A DNA stretch of 64,000 nt from NCBI RefSeq assembly GCF_003033925.1, contig NZ_CP028365.1:2852001-2916000 (forward strand), written 5' to 3'. Each line of letters opens with the position of its first letter. Within the stretch, counting starts at the first letter, position 1. The translations under genes and the position numbers were made by a program. This stretch comes from Tannerella serpentiformis. Its GTDB lineage: Bacteria; Bacteroidota; Bacteroidia; Bacteroidales; Tannerellaceae. Shown piece after piece: positions 34,456 through 44,004 of the stretch. The notes under the pieces were generated by a model. That model ran no database searches. It saw nothing but the letters and a program-made list of their open reading frames with translations, and was not told the DNA's origin.

Positions 34456-34492
34456 CTTTGGCTCCATCGAGAGGAGAGAGGAAAACAGCTCC

Positions 34493-35134
34493 TCAAATAG
34501 CTCCGCATTGCACCAACAGCACGACTCGTTCGGTAAGGGCATCCTTGCCGTTCGGGTCGTACTTCGTTTTAAGGCTGGCGCCAAACATGCCGGCGAAGAT
34601 GTTCCAGAAACCCGCGCGGAAACTGCCCAAGTAAGCCTTGGCCAGGTTGTAGCTCGACTGATGGCATTCGCGGTCGACGAGCTTAATGAGCAGCTTGCCC
34701 TGCGACAGGGTGAGCTTCTTCAGCTCCGGCTTGTATTGCGCGTAGAGCTCCTTTTCCATACGTTTGAGATGCGCCTGCTTCGACTTCTCGTCCGGGAGCG
34801 TTTCGATGTATTCGTACGTCTCGATCAGCGTCTCGTAGATCAGGCGAGCGTAGGGCAGGGTGCGCTTGACGTCGCGCACGAGCTTGTTGTACTGCTGCCG
34901 CTCTTTATCGTTCTTGAACGTGAGTTCGGGGAAAACGTAAACCGTCGGCAGGTACACATGTGGGATGGTGTCGCCGTTCTCCACCGAGCCCAGCGCATAG
35001 CCGTCGGGGATGACGATGCGTATGCGTTTCGAACCCGCGTCGATCGTGAGCCGCTGCTTTTGTGCGGCCGCACTTCCCGCGAGACAGAACAGGGCGAGCA
35101 GGGTGAGGATTGCGTATCTGCAACGTTTCATCAT
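34493..35134 (-). CDS. DUF4294 family secreted protein
   Basis: A 213-residue protein with a signal peptide (MKRCRYAILTLLALFCLAGSAAA-Q), then DGDTIPHVYLP-like NGDTIPHVYLPTVYVFPE and a helical, Lys/Glu-rich middle (RLIYETLIETYEYIE, KRMEKELYAQYKPELKKLTL) characteristic of DUF4294. Function unknown, probably periplasmic. The start may be the second ATG (35131). It follows the cyclophilin gene by 21 bp on the same strand. Confidence 0.82.
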   Translation of the reverse strand: MMKRCRYAILTLLALFCLAGSAAAQKQRLTIDAGSKRIRIVIPDGYALGSVENGDTIPHVYLPTVYVFPELTFKNDKERQQYNKLVRDVKRTLPYARLIYETLIETYEYIETLPDEKSKQAHLKRMEKELYAQYKPELKKLTLSQGKLLIKLVDRECHQSSYNLAKAYLGSFRAGFWNIFAGMFGASLKTKYDPNGKDALTERVVLLVQCGAI

Positions 35135-35155
35135 CGTGATCCTTTGCTTATCCGT

Positions 35156-35824
35156 TTATTCCTCAACGATCTTCATCGACCGGATGACCACATCCTCCAG
35201 CGGCCGATCTTCCTTGCCCGTAGGCACAACTTGGATGCTGTCCACCACGTCCATGCCGTCTATCACCTCGCCGAAGACGGTGTAGGCATTGTCAAGATGT
35301 GGCGTGCCACCTTCGGTCATGTAGACCTCACGCTGCTCGGGTGTGAACTTGATGTGCTTCTCCTGCTCCATCTTGTCCAGCCCTTCGGCGGTGAATTTCT
35401 TACCCTCGACGATGTAGAAGTTCGTGGACGACGACGCCCGCTCGGGGTTGATATCATCGCCCCAACGCGCTGCGCCTACTTGTCCGCGCTTATGATACAG
35501 TTTGGGGAAAAGGATCTCGGCCGGCACGGTATAGTCCGGTTCCCCTTCTTTTACTTTCATCCCTTTCGGAGCCTCCTTCATGTCGATATGTCCCGCTTGG
35601 ATCATGAAATCCTTGATCACGCGGTGAAACAAGACGCCGTCGTAGAGGTGACTCTTGACCAGCTTGACGAAGTTGTCGCGATGGTGCGGCGTCTCGTTAT
35701 ACAGTTTGATGGTGATCACGCCTTTGTTGGTGTCGATCGCCACCTTCGTCTCTTTCTCTTGCGCCGATGTTCCGAGCGCACACATGCCGCACAGCAAGGC
35801 GGCTAATAGCATTCTTTTCATCAT
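35156..35824 (-). CDS. Peptidyl-prolyl cis-trans isomerase, cyclophilin type (exported)
   Basis: Accelerates proline isomerisation in the periplasm. The protein of ~222 residues has a signal peptide (MKRMLLAALLCGMCALGTSA-Q) and a cyclophilin fold: VAIDTNKGVITIKLYNETP, the active-site segment FHRVIKDFMIQAGH, and VFGEVIDGMDVVDSI. The insertion with LFPKLYHKRGQVGAAR is typical of single-domain bacterial cyclophilins. The frame extends to 35866, but the signal peptide favours 35824 or 35821. It precedes the DUF4294 gene by 21 bp. Confidence 0.92.
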   Translation of the reverse strand: MMKRMLLAALLCGMCALGTSAQEKETKVAIDTNKGVITIKLYNETPHHRDNFVKLVKSHLYDGVLFHRVIKDFMIQAGHIDMKEAPKGMKVKEGEPDYTVPAEILFPKLYHKRGQVGAARWGDDINPERASSSTNFYIVEGKKFTAEGLDKMEQEKHIKFTPEQREVYMTEGGTPHLDNAYTVFGEVIDGMDVVDSIQVVPTGKEDRPLEDVVIRSMKIVEE

Positions 35825-35887
35825 GACTTTGTTGGGGTTAGTGGTTGTCTTTATCGGAATACGCATGAAAAACGGTTCCGTATAGGC

Positions 35888-36805
35888 TTATCGTATGCTT
35901 TGGAAGAGTCCCGTGGCGGGATATTCTCCCGCGTCGGTCAGGGCGCGCAGCCGACGGACCACTTCGGCGCGATCCTCAGCGTAGGTGACGCCGAACCACG
36001 AGGATGTGGTGTCGAGCACGTGGACGCGCGCCGTGCCACTCGTGATCAGCTCGTTCACCGCCCAAGGGATGTAATACTCCGCACGTTCGTCCGTGGCGTG
36101 ATCCGCAAGGAAGCGGCGGAAATACGTTTCTGTATGTGCGAAATAGTCTGGCGTGAAGCCCCACATGTTCATCGAAACGGGCGTATCGTCGGCGAGCACC
36201 TGCGGTGTGCCGTGTTCGTCGGTGAAGCGGACTTGGCCGTCCACACGGGCGATGGCGGTTCGCTCCACGATGCCGGTTAGGTAGCCCTTTGCATCCGTTG
36301 TACAGACGCCGCGCGAGACGGTTCCACTCGGGCTGAGCGTGTTGCCGACGCGAAAGCCGACCATGCAATAATCGCCCTCTCGACCCGCCGTTTCGGCCAG
36401 CGCACGAGCGAGCGTGGCGAAGCTGTCACGACCGTAAAAGTCGTCCGCATTGATCACGGCAAAGGGTTCGCGGATGGCGTGGCGCGCCATCCACACGGCG
36501 TGGTTCGTGCCCCAAGGTTTGGTGCGCCCCGGCGGACAGGTGAAGCCGTCGGGCAGATCGTCCATCGATTGAAAGACCACCTCCGTGGGGATGTGATCGG
36601 CATAGCGCGACAGTACACGGGCGCGGAAGTCGGCCTCAAAATCGCGCCGGATAACGAACACGACGCGGCTGAAGCCAGCGCGTGCAGCGTCGAAGACGGA
36701 GTAGTCCATGATCGTCTCGCCGTCCGGACCGACGCCGTCCAGCTGCTTCAGACCTCCGTAGCGGCTGCCCATGCCGGCAGCCAGTATGCACAAAGTGGGT
36801 GTCAT
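35888..36805 (-). CDS. Sugar-1-phosphate nucleotidyltransferase family protein
   Basis: A 305-residue enzyme of the NTP-transferase fold, making an activated sugar or sugar-acid. The N-terminal LCILAAGMGSRYGGLKQLDG contains the GxGxR nucleotide loop and the Lys. PWGTNHAVWMAR and VINADDFYG (metal Asp) follow. It resembles the single-domain proteins common in Bacteroidota and related to MurU/LicC; the exact sugar is unknown. The start was set at 36805 (MTPTLCILAAGMGSRYG), and a -7 box lies about 60 bp upstream. The frame extends to 36964 through repeat DNA. Confidence 0.88.
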   Translation of the reverse strand: MTPTLCILAAGMGSRYGGLKQLDGVGPDGETIMDYSVFDAARAGFSRVVFVIRRDFEADFRARVLSRYADHIPTEVVFQSMDDLPDGFTCPPGRTKPWGTNHAVWMARHAIREPFAVINADDFYGRDSFATLARALAETAGREGDYCMVGFRVGNTLSPSGTVSRGVCTTDAKGYLTGIVERTAIARVDGQVRFTDEHGTPQVLADDTPVSMNMWGFTPDYFAHTETYFRRFLADHATDERAEYYIPWAVNELITSGTARVHVLDTTSSWFGVTYAEDRAEVVRRLRALTDAGEYPATGLFQSIR

Positions 36806-36865
36806 ATTTAATAGGTGGTTTATGTAGGGCAGGCCCCTCTCTGGGTCACCCGGAAATTTTGGCGG

Positions 36866-36873
36866 CAAATGTA
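36866..36873 (-). promoter_or_regulatory. -7 box (TACATTTG) for the nucleotidyltransferase gene
   Basis: TACATTTG followed by CCGCC on the minus strand. It overlaps the degenerate copy of the GGGGCGTAT palindrome at 36871-36893. Confidence 0.5.
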
Positions 36874-36974
36874 GGGGCGTATGTGATACGTTCCCTCCGG
36901 CCTCTGGGCGCACCGGTGTGACAGCTCGTTTTCCGTCATGCAGTTGGGAGTCCGACGTAAGCAATCATCTCCGT

Positions 36975-37190
36975 CAAGCGACTTTTTGGCGTCGCTGCGT
37001 GCCAGCGGCTCCGTCAAGCGACTTTTTAGCGTCGCTGTGAGCCAGCGGCCCCGTCAAGCGACTTTTTGGCGTCCCTGCGTGCCAGCGGCCCCGTCAAGCG
37101 ACTTTTTGGCGTCGCTGTGACCCAGCGGCTCCGCCCGAGCGACTTTTTAGCGCCACTTTCGCCCCATCGGCCCGCCCGAGCGACTTGCGT
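36975..37190. repeat. Tandem array E, 40-41-bp unit, ~6 copies
   Basis: The CAAGCGAC/CGAGCGAC anchors are at 36975, 37015, 37055, 37095, 37136 and 37177. Each unit has two inverted repeats: GCGAC-N8-GTCGC and CGCTG-N5-CAGCG. It lies between the divergent nucleotidyltransferase and NUDIX genes. Confidence 0.93.
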
Positions 37191-37251
37191 CGAACTGGTA
37201 TTAGGCACCATGCATGGCTGCATCTTGTTTTTCGATTTCTTCGCGGCCCTT

Positions 37252-37812
37252 ATGTACACTCCATCATCCAATCCTCATCCCCTGGCCGACTTCCGATACT
37301 GCCCGCGCTGTGGCTCGGATACGTTTGCGCCACACGACGAAAAGTCGAACCGTTGCCCGGCATGCGGCTTCACGTATTATTATAATCCGGCGGCAGCTAC
37401 GGCTGCCCTCATCCTCAACGACCGCAACGAGCTACTCGTCTGCCGTCGTGCCAACGATCCCGCGCGCGGCACGCTCGACTTGCCTGGCGGATTTTGCGAC
37501 GTTGGCGAGACGGCCGAGGAGGGCGTAGTTCGTGAGGTGGCCGAAGAGACGGGGCTGCGTGTCCTTCACGCCGATTTTCTCTTCTCACTGCCGAACAGTT
37601 ACCTCTTTTTGGATTTTGTGGTGGCTACGGTCGACATGTTTTTCCGTTGCCGCGTGGCTAAGGACGAGGCTCAGCCGGAAGCGCACGATGATGCGTCGGA
37701 ATTACTGTGGATACCGCTCGATGCACTTCGCCCCGAAGCCTTCGGACTGGCCTCCATCCAGCGGGGCATTCGCCGCTTTTTGGACGGCGCCACGTCATCT
37801 GCCGCTCGATAG
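37252..37812 (+). CDS. NUDIX hydrolase with N-terminal zinc ribbon
   Basis: A 186-residue pyrophosphohydrolase. The zinc ribbon CPRCGSD...CPACGF (about 16-37) is as in the NudC/ADP-ribose-type subgroup. The complete NUDIX box GGFCDVGETAEEGVVREVAEETGL (within 75-100) holds the metal-binding REVAEE. Likely substrates are NADH, ADP-ribose or other nucleoside diphosphates, but specificity is not readable. ATG 37252 is preferred. The longer frame to 37066 translates array E. Confidence 0.9.
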   Translation: MYTPSSNPHPLADFRYCPRCGSDTFAPHDEKSNRCPACGFTYYYNPAAATAALILNDRNELLVCRRANDPARGTLDLPGGFCDVGETAEEGVVREVAEETGLRVLHADFLFSLPNSYLFLDFVVATVDMFFRCRVAKDEAQPEAHDDASELLWIPLDALRPEAFGLASIQRGIRRFLDGATSSAAR

Positions 37813-37871
37813 TCGTGCGGTATGAAACGCTTTCTTCCGGCTGAGAAGCTGACGCTGCTCGCATAAAAACC

Positions 37872-37915
37872 AAATCGGGCAGGGTGATCTTTTCGATCGC
37901 TCTGCCCGATTTTTA
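37872..37915. terminator. Bidirectional terminator between NUDIX and Sel1-fusion genes
   Basis: AAATCGGGCAGGGTGATC pairs with GATCGCTCTGCCCGATTT, followed by TT on the plus side and preceded by an A-run for the opposite strand. The genes are convergent. Confidence 0.9.
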
Positions 37916-37947
37916 TTTCAACGTATGCGCTTACTGGGCATACCTGT

Positions 37948-39399
37948 TCAGACCTTGATGCCCCGTTTTTTTAGGTTACGGATAGCTGTCTCGTCGCCGC
38001 GTTCAGCCGCTCGGCGATACCACTTGATGGCCTCGGCCTCGTTGCGACGGACGCCGCGCCCGGAGGCGTAGATCACGCCGAGGTTGTTCATCGCTGGCAA
38101 CACGTCGCGATCGGCTGCGAGGCGGTACCACTTGATGGCCTCTTCGGTGTCCTGCGGTACGCCGCGGCCGGAGAGGTAGTGATTGGCCAGATTGTAGAGC
38201 GCCATCGCGTGATTTTGGGCAGCTGCTCGGCGGTACCAGCGCACGGCCTCGGCGTCGTTTTGCGGCAGTTCGCGCCCCGTGTCGTAGAGGTAACCGAGCT
38301 TGTTTTGCGCTTTGGCGTCGCCGCTCTCAGCCGCGTTGCGCAGTTGGCGAATGTGTTCCGGCTCCTCTGGTTCGTTGAGTGAAGTAAGAATTTCATCGAT
38401 ACGGCGCTCCGTATCCACGACTTGCCGGGCTGGCTCTTTTTCGATGGGTAGGGTGGATTTCGGAGGAGGGGCATGGACGGCGGTCGGGGTAGGCGCAACC
38501 GGATCAGCAGGAGGGGACGGCGCCGGATCAGTGGACGGTGCCGGAGGTGTGGGAGAGGGCGGCGGCGTAGGGTCAGTCGGCGGCGTAGGAGGCGGGGGAG
38601 GTGTGTCGTGGCTGCCCTCTTTGGTGAAGACACGCAGGGAAGCCGTCCACTGCTGCCCCCGAACGAAGCGGCGGGCCGCGAGATTCTCCACCGTCACGCG
38701 CCCTTCGTCTGGGTCCATCAGCTCTACGAAAAGATCCGCGGGAGGCGTACCTCGGAGGGCACGCTCGCAAAAGGGAGTCACGCAGGCAAAATAATTGGGG
38801 CCGCGCAGTCCTGCGCAGATCGTGTCCGCCAGGTGCGCGATGGATGGAACCTCCATGTCTGCGATCTGGGAAAAGATATGTAGCGTGTGGAGCTTCGCGT
38901 CGGACGTTGTGTCTGCGGCTTGAAGCTCATCGGTGTACTTGCAGATGGTGCGCAGTTCGGCGCCGGGAAAGCAAACGCGGGCGTGTAGTGCAGCGCGCTC
39001 GAGGCAGCGTGGAGTGGGGTCGATCAGGGTGATACGCCGAACGGACGTAAGGGGCAGGCCGCGCTCAAGGAGTAGGTCGTGATAGACCAAGGCGCCGAGG
39101 CCCACACCGCAGCCGTAGTCGATCAGCTCCACGTCGCGCTGGGCAAAGATGTTGGAGAGGTGCGAAAAAGCACGTCGGAGGCGGGCCTCACGCACAGCCC
39201 CGAAGGCATAGGTGTAAGCACAGAGGCGCGGCTCGGTGGTCAATTGGTTGCCGTCTCGTTTGAGTTCGGCGAAGAGGTGGTCCCGATCGGCCTCGGCCAG
39301 GTCGGTGATAAAGCGATCGGAGAGGGCCCGCACAGATGCACACGTGAGGTGGGACATCGACCCGATCAGGAACGAATAATTCGTATCACTTTCGATCAT
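37948..39399 (-). CDS. Methyltransferase-like domain fused by a proline-rich linker to Sel1 repeats
   Basis: A 483-residue three-part protein. Residues ~60-260 form a Rossmann-type SAM-dependent methyltransferase-like domain, with IDYGCGVGLGALVYHD as the glycine-rich motif I and ITLIDPTPRCLERA as the acidic strand 2, resembling Rsm22-like proteins. Residues ~265-330 are a Pro/Thr/Ser/Asp linker (PPPPPTPPTDPTPPPSPTPP). Residues ~355-480 contain three ~36-residue Sel1 repeats (LGYLYDTGRELPQNDAEAV, LANHYLSGRGVPQD, LGVIYASGRGVRRN), which usually mediate protein contacts. The combination is not one I recognise. No signal peptide, so probably cytoplasmic. It lies 105 bp downstream of lepA. Confidence 0.8.
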   Translation of the reverse strand: MIESDTNYSFLIGSMSHLTCASVRALSDRFITDLAEADRDHLFAELKRDGNQLTTEPRLCAYTYAFGAVREARLRRAFSHLSNIFAQRDVELIDYGCGVGLGALVYHDLLLERGLPLTSVRRITLIDPTPRCLERAALHARVCFPGAELRTICKYTDELQAADTTSDAKLHTLHIFSQIADMEVPSIAHLADTICAGLRGPNYFACVTPFCERALRGTPPADLFVELMDPDEGRVTVENLAARRFVRGQQWTASLRVFTKEGSHDTPPPPPTPPTDPTPPPSPTPPAPSTDPAPSPPADPVAPTPTAVHAPPPKSTLPIEKEPARQVVDTERRIDEILTSLNEPEEPEHIRQLRNAAESGDAKAQNKLGYLYDTGRELPQNDAEAVRWYRRAAAQNHAMALYNLANHYLSGRGVPQDTEEAIKWYRLAADRDVLPAMNNLGVIYASGRGVRRNEAEAIKWYRRAAERGDETAIRNLKKRGIKV

Positions 39400-39504
39400 G
39401 CGTATAGGGATAGTAAAACGGAGTTTGAGGTAGGGCAGGCGCCTAAGGGGCTGCCCTGCGTCGCGCCCTTCATTGATGATGTATTTGTAGTGGTTGGTCC
39501 AGAG

Positions 39505-41292
39505 TTAGTCTAATTTCAGGACCGCTAAGAAGGCCTTCTGGGGAACTTCCACGGTTCCGATCTGCTTCATCCGTTTCTTGCCCTCTTTTTGCTTCTCGAG
39601 GAGCTTTCGCTTGCGTGAGACATCACCTCCGTAGCATTTGGCGGTAACATCCTTGCGGACGGCCTTGATCGTTTCCCGAGCGATAATCTTCGCACCAATG
39701 GCAGCCTGTATCGCGATGTCGAATTGTTGGCGGGGAATAAGCTCTTTGAGCTTTTCGCACATGCGTCGGCCAAACGACACGCTGTTGTCGAAGTGTGTAA
39801 GCGTAGAAAGGGCATCTACCGGCTCGCCATTGAGCAGAATATCGAGTTTGACGAGCTTTCCCGGGCGGTAATCATGCAAGTGGTAGTCGAAAGAGGCATA
39901 TCCCTTGGAGATGCTCTTCAGTTTGTCGTAGAAGTCGATTACGATCTCGCCGAGAGGGAGGTCGTAGAAGAGTTCGATACGGTTTCCCGTGATGTAATCC
40001 TGCTTAATGAGCACACCGCGTTTACCCAGACAGAGGGTCATGATGGGGCCGATGTAAGTGGTTTGGGTGATGATCGAAGCGCGGATGAAGGGCTCGTCGA
40101 TGTGATCGATAAGCGTTGGGTCTGGGAGGCCTCCGGGGTTGTGCACTTCGGTGCATACGCCTTTGCGATCGTACACCTTGTAAGATACGTTCGGCACCGT
40201 GGTGATCACGTCCATTCCGAACTCACGTTCGAGACGTTCCTGCACGATCTCCATGTGTAAGAGTCCGAGGAAGCCACATCGGAAGCCGAACCCAAGGGCC
40301 ACGGAGCTCTCGGGCTGGAAGGTCAGGGAGGCGTCGTTGAGCTGGAGCTTCTCGAGTGAGGCACGCAGGTTTTCAAAGTCCTCCGATGCAATGGGATAGA
40401 CACCGGCAAAGACCATCGGCTTGACTTCTTGAAAGCCTTCGATATGTTCGCTGGCGGGGCGGGCCACATGGGTGATGGTGTCGCCGACTCGCACCTCTTT
40501 CGAGGTCTTAATGCCCGAGATGATATAGCCTACATCGCCGGTACGGACCTCCTCGCGCGGGCTCATTTCGAGCTTCAGGGCGCCCACCTCGTCGGCGTCG
40601 TACTCGCGACCGGTAGCCATGAACTTGACCATATCGCCGCGCCGAATCACCCCGTTTACCACCTTGAAATAGGCGATAATCCCCCGGAAGGGGTTGAAGA
40701 CTGAGTCGAAGATGAGGCATTGCAACGGCGCGTCGGGATCGCCCTTGGGGGCCGGGATCCGATCGACCACGGCGTTCAGCACTTCCGCCACGCCCAAGCC
40801 CGTCTTTCCGCTGGCACGAAGGATGGACTCTCGGGGACAGCCGATGAGTTCAATGATTTGGTCTTCAATCTCCTCAGGCTTGGCGCTCGGAAGGTCGACT
40901 TTGTTGATCACCGGAATGATCTCGAGGTCATTTTCGATGGCCATGTAGAGATTTGAGATCGTTTGGGCCTGAATGCCTTGTGCGGCGTCGACCACCAGCA
41001 GTGCGCCCTCGCAGGCGGCAATGGAACGCGAGACTTCATACGAGAAATCGACATGCCCGGGCGTGTCGATCAGGTTCAGCACCCACTTCTCGTCCCGATA
41101 TGCGTAGTCCATTTGGATCGCATGGCTCTTGATGGTGATTCCGCGCTCGCGTTCGAGATCCATATTGTCGAGCACCTGGGCTTGCATGTCTTTAGGGGAG
41201 ACCGTCTTGGTGTACTCGAGCAATCTGTCGGCGAGGGTACTTTTCCCGTGGTCGATGTGGGCGATGATGCAGAAGTTGCGTATGTGGTTCAT
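39505..41292 (-). CDS. lepA: Elongation factor 4 (LepA), ribosome back-translocating GTPase
   Basis: Translational GTPase involved in ribosome maturation and rescue of mistranslocated ribosomes. The 595-residue protein (usual length) has G1 [10 protein letters not shown]2 RERGIT, G3 DTPGHVDF and G4 [11 protein letters not shown]-like domains III and V and the LepA-specific C-terminal domain follow ([26 protein letters not shown], then [20 protein letters not shown]). The start at [18 protein letters not shown] matches homologues; the frame extends to 41385. A -7 box lies 39 bp upstream. Confidence 0.97.
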   Translation of the reverse strand: MNHIRNFCIIAHIDHGKSTLADRLLEYTKTVSPKDMQAQVLDNMDLERERGITIKSHAIQMDYAYRDEKWVLNLIDTPGHVDFSYEVSRSIAACEGALLVVDAAQGIQAQTISNLYMAIENDLEIIPVINKVDLPSAKPEEIEDQIIELIGCPRESILRASGKTGLGVAEVLNAVVDRIPAPKGDPDAPLQCLIFDSVFNPFRGIIAYFKVVNGVIRRGDMVKFMATGREYDADEVGALKLEMSPREEVRTGDVGYIISGIKTSKEVRVGDTITHVARPASEHIEGFQEVKPMVFAGVYPIASEDFENLRASLEKLQLNDASLTFQPESSVALGFGFRCGFLGLLHMEIVQERLEREFGMDVITTVPNVSYKVYDRKGVCTEVHNPGGLPDPTLIDHIDEPFIRASIITQTTYIGPIMTLCLGKRGVLIKQDYITGNRIELFYDLPLGEIVIDFYDKLKSISKGYASFDYHLHDYRPGKLVKLDILLNGEPVDALSTLTHFDNSVSFGRRMCEKLKELIPRQQFDIAIQAAIGAKIIARETIKAVRKDVTAKCYGGDVSRKRKLLEKQKEGKKRMKQIGTVEVPQKAFLAVLKLD

Positions 41293-41330
41293 ATTGTGAA
41301 ATGTTCGCTTGAGGGGATGATTTCGGCCCG

Positions 41331-41338
41331 CAAAAGTA
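41331..41338 (-). promoter_or_regulatory. -7 box (TACTTTTG) for lepA
   Basis: TACTTTTG followed by CGGGCC on the minus strand. Confidence 0.6.
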
Positions 41339-41710
41339 AGATAGGATACGGATTGTTGCATTTCCGGCCTCCCCTTCCGTCGCATGCCCCGAAAAGCGTC
41401 GCTGCATGCAGGTCGCCCCTCTGTCTGGCCCTCGAAAGTCCGACGGACGCCGTCGCTCTATTATAAAGGTACGTGCGCGTACGTTTATATATTTCTCTCC
41501 GCCATGCATGCACCCCCAAACAGCAAAAACGCAGGGCTTCAAAACGTGTTACCCGAAGAATGCGCGGAAATTTATCCCCCTCGATTTATGCGACTGAAAA
41601 ATACAGTGTAGTTCGTGGCTTTACACCTGTGCGGCGCTATTTACCCCGAAAAATGGAGTGTATAAATGAGTGGAACAAGAAAAAACAGCCGCGAAAGGGC
41701 AGTGCAGGGG
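41339..41710. other. Intergenic region between gldB and lepA, no gene seen
   Basis: No supported gene. It holds a short hairpin GTACG-TGCG-CGTAC (41469-41482) and two TGCATGCA-like palindromes. AT content rises toward 41640. Open frames on either strand lack family features and overlap one another. Confidence 0.6.
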
Positions 41711-42721
41711 TTAGCGGGGGTGATATTTTGAGGCGATGAGGACGGCTTGCGCGTCGGTGGTGCGGAGGAGGTTGTCGAGTGGGGCGTGCGTGTGATCCAT
41801 ATAGCGACTGACGATGCGGAGACCGATCCACGCGCCGAGTCGGCCGGGCAATTTGTCGGAGAGGAAGTCTGACGGCCGATCTAGGAAGTAACGCGCCGTG
41901 GCGGTACGATCCGGCGTGTAGAGAGCGCGGCGCTCGACGATGATCCGCCAGATGTCCGCCTCGCGACGCTCCACTTCGCTCAGCTCATCAGGCGTCCAGC
42001 CCATGAGCGTGGTCATGCTGAGATCGGGCAGGGCACGGAGCACAGCATAGCGGAGGGCGCCTTCGTAGATCATCCGGTCGAGCAGCACGGCTTCATTGCC
42101 TCGGAAAGGGTATTCGGACATCAGATAGGCCGCCATGAGGTCTGGCGCCACGCATTCGGGGGCCATCCTGCGGCGCGCATAGGGCGTGAAGAAGTCGGCA
42201 TAGAGCGGATAGTCTGCGCCGAGGTATTTGTCGATGGAAACGGAGAGTAGGCTGTCGCCCACGAGTACATTTTGATAGAGCCCAGAGACGTGCAGGCAGA
42301 GTGCGGGCCGACGGTGCCCAGGAAGATCGGCCTCGAGGCGGGTGAAGGCCGCGCCGAGCGTGCGGGAAAGAGTGTCGACGGCCGAGTCGGTGTATCGCTC
42401 GAGGGCGTCGGCATAGAGTCGGTGTAGGGTGGGCTCATTGTAGTAGTCGGAGAGGCGCCCGAAGTAGTCCACGGTCGGCGTGTCCGGGCGCTCGAAGAGG
42501 GCGAGGGAGAGGATGCGGAGCATTTCGGGATAGGTGCGGAGTAGACCGTCGCGTAGGATGGTCGCGTGCGCGCTGTCGGCATCCACATAAGCGAAGAGAT
42601 CGCGATCGAAGCGAGCGATGGGAGCAGGATCGGCAGTCGAATCCACGTCGGCCGAAGTGGAGTGGCAGGCCGAGGTAAGGAGCAGGATGAGCGTGAGAAA
42701 AAGGAGGGGCTTACGGGTCAT
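41711..42721 (-). CDS. gldB: GldB-like gliding-motility lipoprotein
   Basis: A 336-residue lipoprotein starting MTRKPLLFLTLILLLTSAC, with lipobox Cys near residue 19. The mature part (IARFDRDLFAYVDADS, YPEMLRILSLALFERPD, HVSGLYQNVLVGDSLLSVSIDKYLGADYPLY in parts, MIYEGALRYAVL) matches GldB. In Flavobacterium GldB is required for gliding. Non-gliding oral and gut Bacteroidota keep a relative, probably in cell-envelope function. Its ATG overlaps the holB stop (ATGA). The longer frame to 43348 is antisense to nothing useful and lies in the holB shadow. Confidence 0.88.
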   Translation of the reverse strand: MTRKPLLFLTLILLLTSACHSTSADVDSTADPAPIARFDRDLFAYVDADSAHATILRDGLLRTYPEMLRILSLALFERPDTPTVDYFGRLSDYYNEPTLHRLYADALERYTDSAVDTLSRTLGAAFTRLEADLPGHRRPALCLHVSGLYQNVLVGDSLLSVSIDKYLGADYPLYADFFTPYARRRMAPECVAPDLMAAYLMSEYPFRGNEAVLLDRMIYEGALRYAVLRALPDLSMTTLMGWTPDELSEVERREADIWRIIVERRALYTPDRTATARYFLDRPSDFLSDKLPGRLGAWIGLRIVSRYMDHTHAPLDNLLRTTDAQAVLIASKYHPR

Positions 42722-43842
42722 TTCTTTAATAGGACTGTGATTCGGAGGGTGAAGTCGAAGAAGATCATTTTCGCATTGCCGTTTTGGGTGATGTGACGCT
42801 CCGCATCGGCCAGCTCGGCGGCGAAATCGAAGACATTCCGCTCGTTGACATAGGGCGAGAAGCGAGCGGAGAAGGCGGCCTCGTCCGGGCGGAGGTAATT
42901 GAGGTCGTCGGAACGGAATCGGCGGACGAAATTCTCCCTTACGAGGTGTTGGCAGTAGGCCAAAAAGGCACGCTGCTGCTCGCGGGAGAGCGCGGCGAGC
43001 TCGTCGGCGGTCTGCTTCATGGCGCGGACGTCGCGTTTCCAGGCGTTGCGCATGATACGGATGAAAAAGTCGAGGAAAAGACGCTCCCGCTCGTCCTGCC
43101 CCATGATACGTTCCGCGGCGAGCAGATCGCCATGGGCCAGGTGGGCCGTGTGGCGAGCGGCGTCGGAGGACAGCCCGCTGCGCTGCTCCAATGCGCGGGC
43201 GAGGGCGTCGGCCTCGATGGGTCGGACGTCGAGTCTTTGCGTGCGCGAAAGGATTGTACCGAGGATCAAGTCTGGCGCGTCGGAGACCATCAAGATCACG
43301 GTGCGTGCCGGGGGCTCTTCGATGAGTTTGAGCAGCTTGTTGGCGCATGCGGCATGCATGCGCTCAGGCATCCAGACGATCAGCACACGGTATTGGGCCT
43401 CGTAGATTCGGAGGCTGGTGGCGCGAATCATCTGGTCACTTTCCTCGGCGTAGATTAAGGCCTGTCGACCAGCAGTCTCCATCCTGTCGAGCCACTCATC
43501 GAGGTCAAAATAGGTGTGCTCAGTCAGCATCGCGCGCCATTCACCGAGGTAATCGTCGCAGACGGTCCGCTTCCTCTTTTTGTCAGCGACAATGGGGAAG
43601 ACGAAATGCAAATCGGGGTGTGCGAGCGCATCATATTGGCGACAGGAATGGCATTTCCCGCAAGCGTCCGTGTCCGTACGGTCGGAGCAATTCAAATAAC
43701 GGGCGTAAGCGAGGGCCAGCGGGAAGGTGCCGCAGCCCATGCGTCCGCAAAAAAGGCGGGCATGGGGGATGAGGCCTCGGCGCGCTGTGTCCGTGAGGCG
43801 TGCCTTGAGGTCATCCTGCCCGATAACGTTGTGGAAATACAT
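42718..43842 (-). CDS. holB: DNA polymerase III subunit delta prime
   Basis: A clamp-loader subunit. The 374-residue protein opens with MYFHNVIGQDDLKARLTDTA, has a zinc module (CGKCHSC with an earlier Cys) and the SRC-like TILSRTQRLDVRP. The Walker A site is degraded (GRMGCGTFPLA instead of GKT), as expected for delta-prime, which does not hydrolyse ATP. HANKLLKLIEEPP-like ANKLLKLIEEPPARTVILMV is strongly conserved. Coupled with gldB by a 4-bp overlap. Confidence 0.92.
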   Translation of the reverse strand: MYFHNVIGQDDLKARLTDTARRGLIPHARLFCGRMGCGTFPLALAYARYLNCSDRTDTDACGKCHSCRQYDALAHPDLHFVFPIVADKKRKRTVCDDYLGEWRAMLTEHTYFDLDEWLDRMETAGRQALIYAEESDQMIRATSLRIYEAQYRVLIVWMPERMHAACANKLLKLIEEPPARTVILMVSDAPDLILGTILSRTQRLDVRPIEADALARALEQRSGLSSDAARHTAHLAHGDLLAAERIMGQDERERLFLDFFIRIMRNAWKRDVRAMKQTADELAALSREQQRAFLAYCQHLVRENFVRRFRSDDLNYLRPDEAAFSARFSPYVNERNVFDFAAELADAERHITQNGNAKMIFFDFTLRITVLLKK

Positions 43843-43948
43843 AGAGAGAACTAAAATCTACATGCTAAAAACGAAAACGAGGGCGTAGAGTTGTGTGTGC
43901 CCCTAATTTCTCGGCGGAAAACCTAGTTGAGTATGGTGGATAAAACGA

Positions 43949-43987
43949 AAAATGGGGGCGGCGTCCCTGAATGAGCGTCCCCATTTT
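43949..43987 (-). terminator. Terminator after metF
   Basis: On the minus strand AAAATGGGG pairs with CCCCATTTT around an inner partly paired loop. It lies 18 bp past the metF stop. Confidence 0.7.
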
Positions 43988-44004
43988 CACCGTTCATTTT
44001 ATCA

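Noticed and set aside
34478-34500. Fourth MITE copy
   Set aside because: AACAGCTCCTCAAATAGCTCC resembles part of the element interior, but no terminal repeat or target duplication is present.
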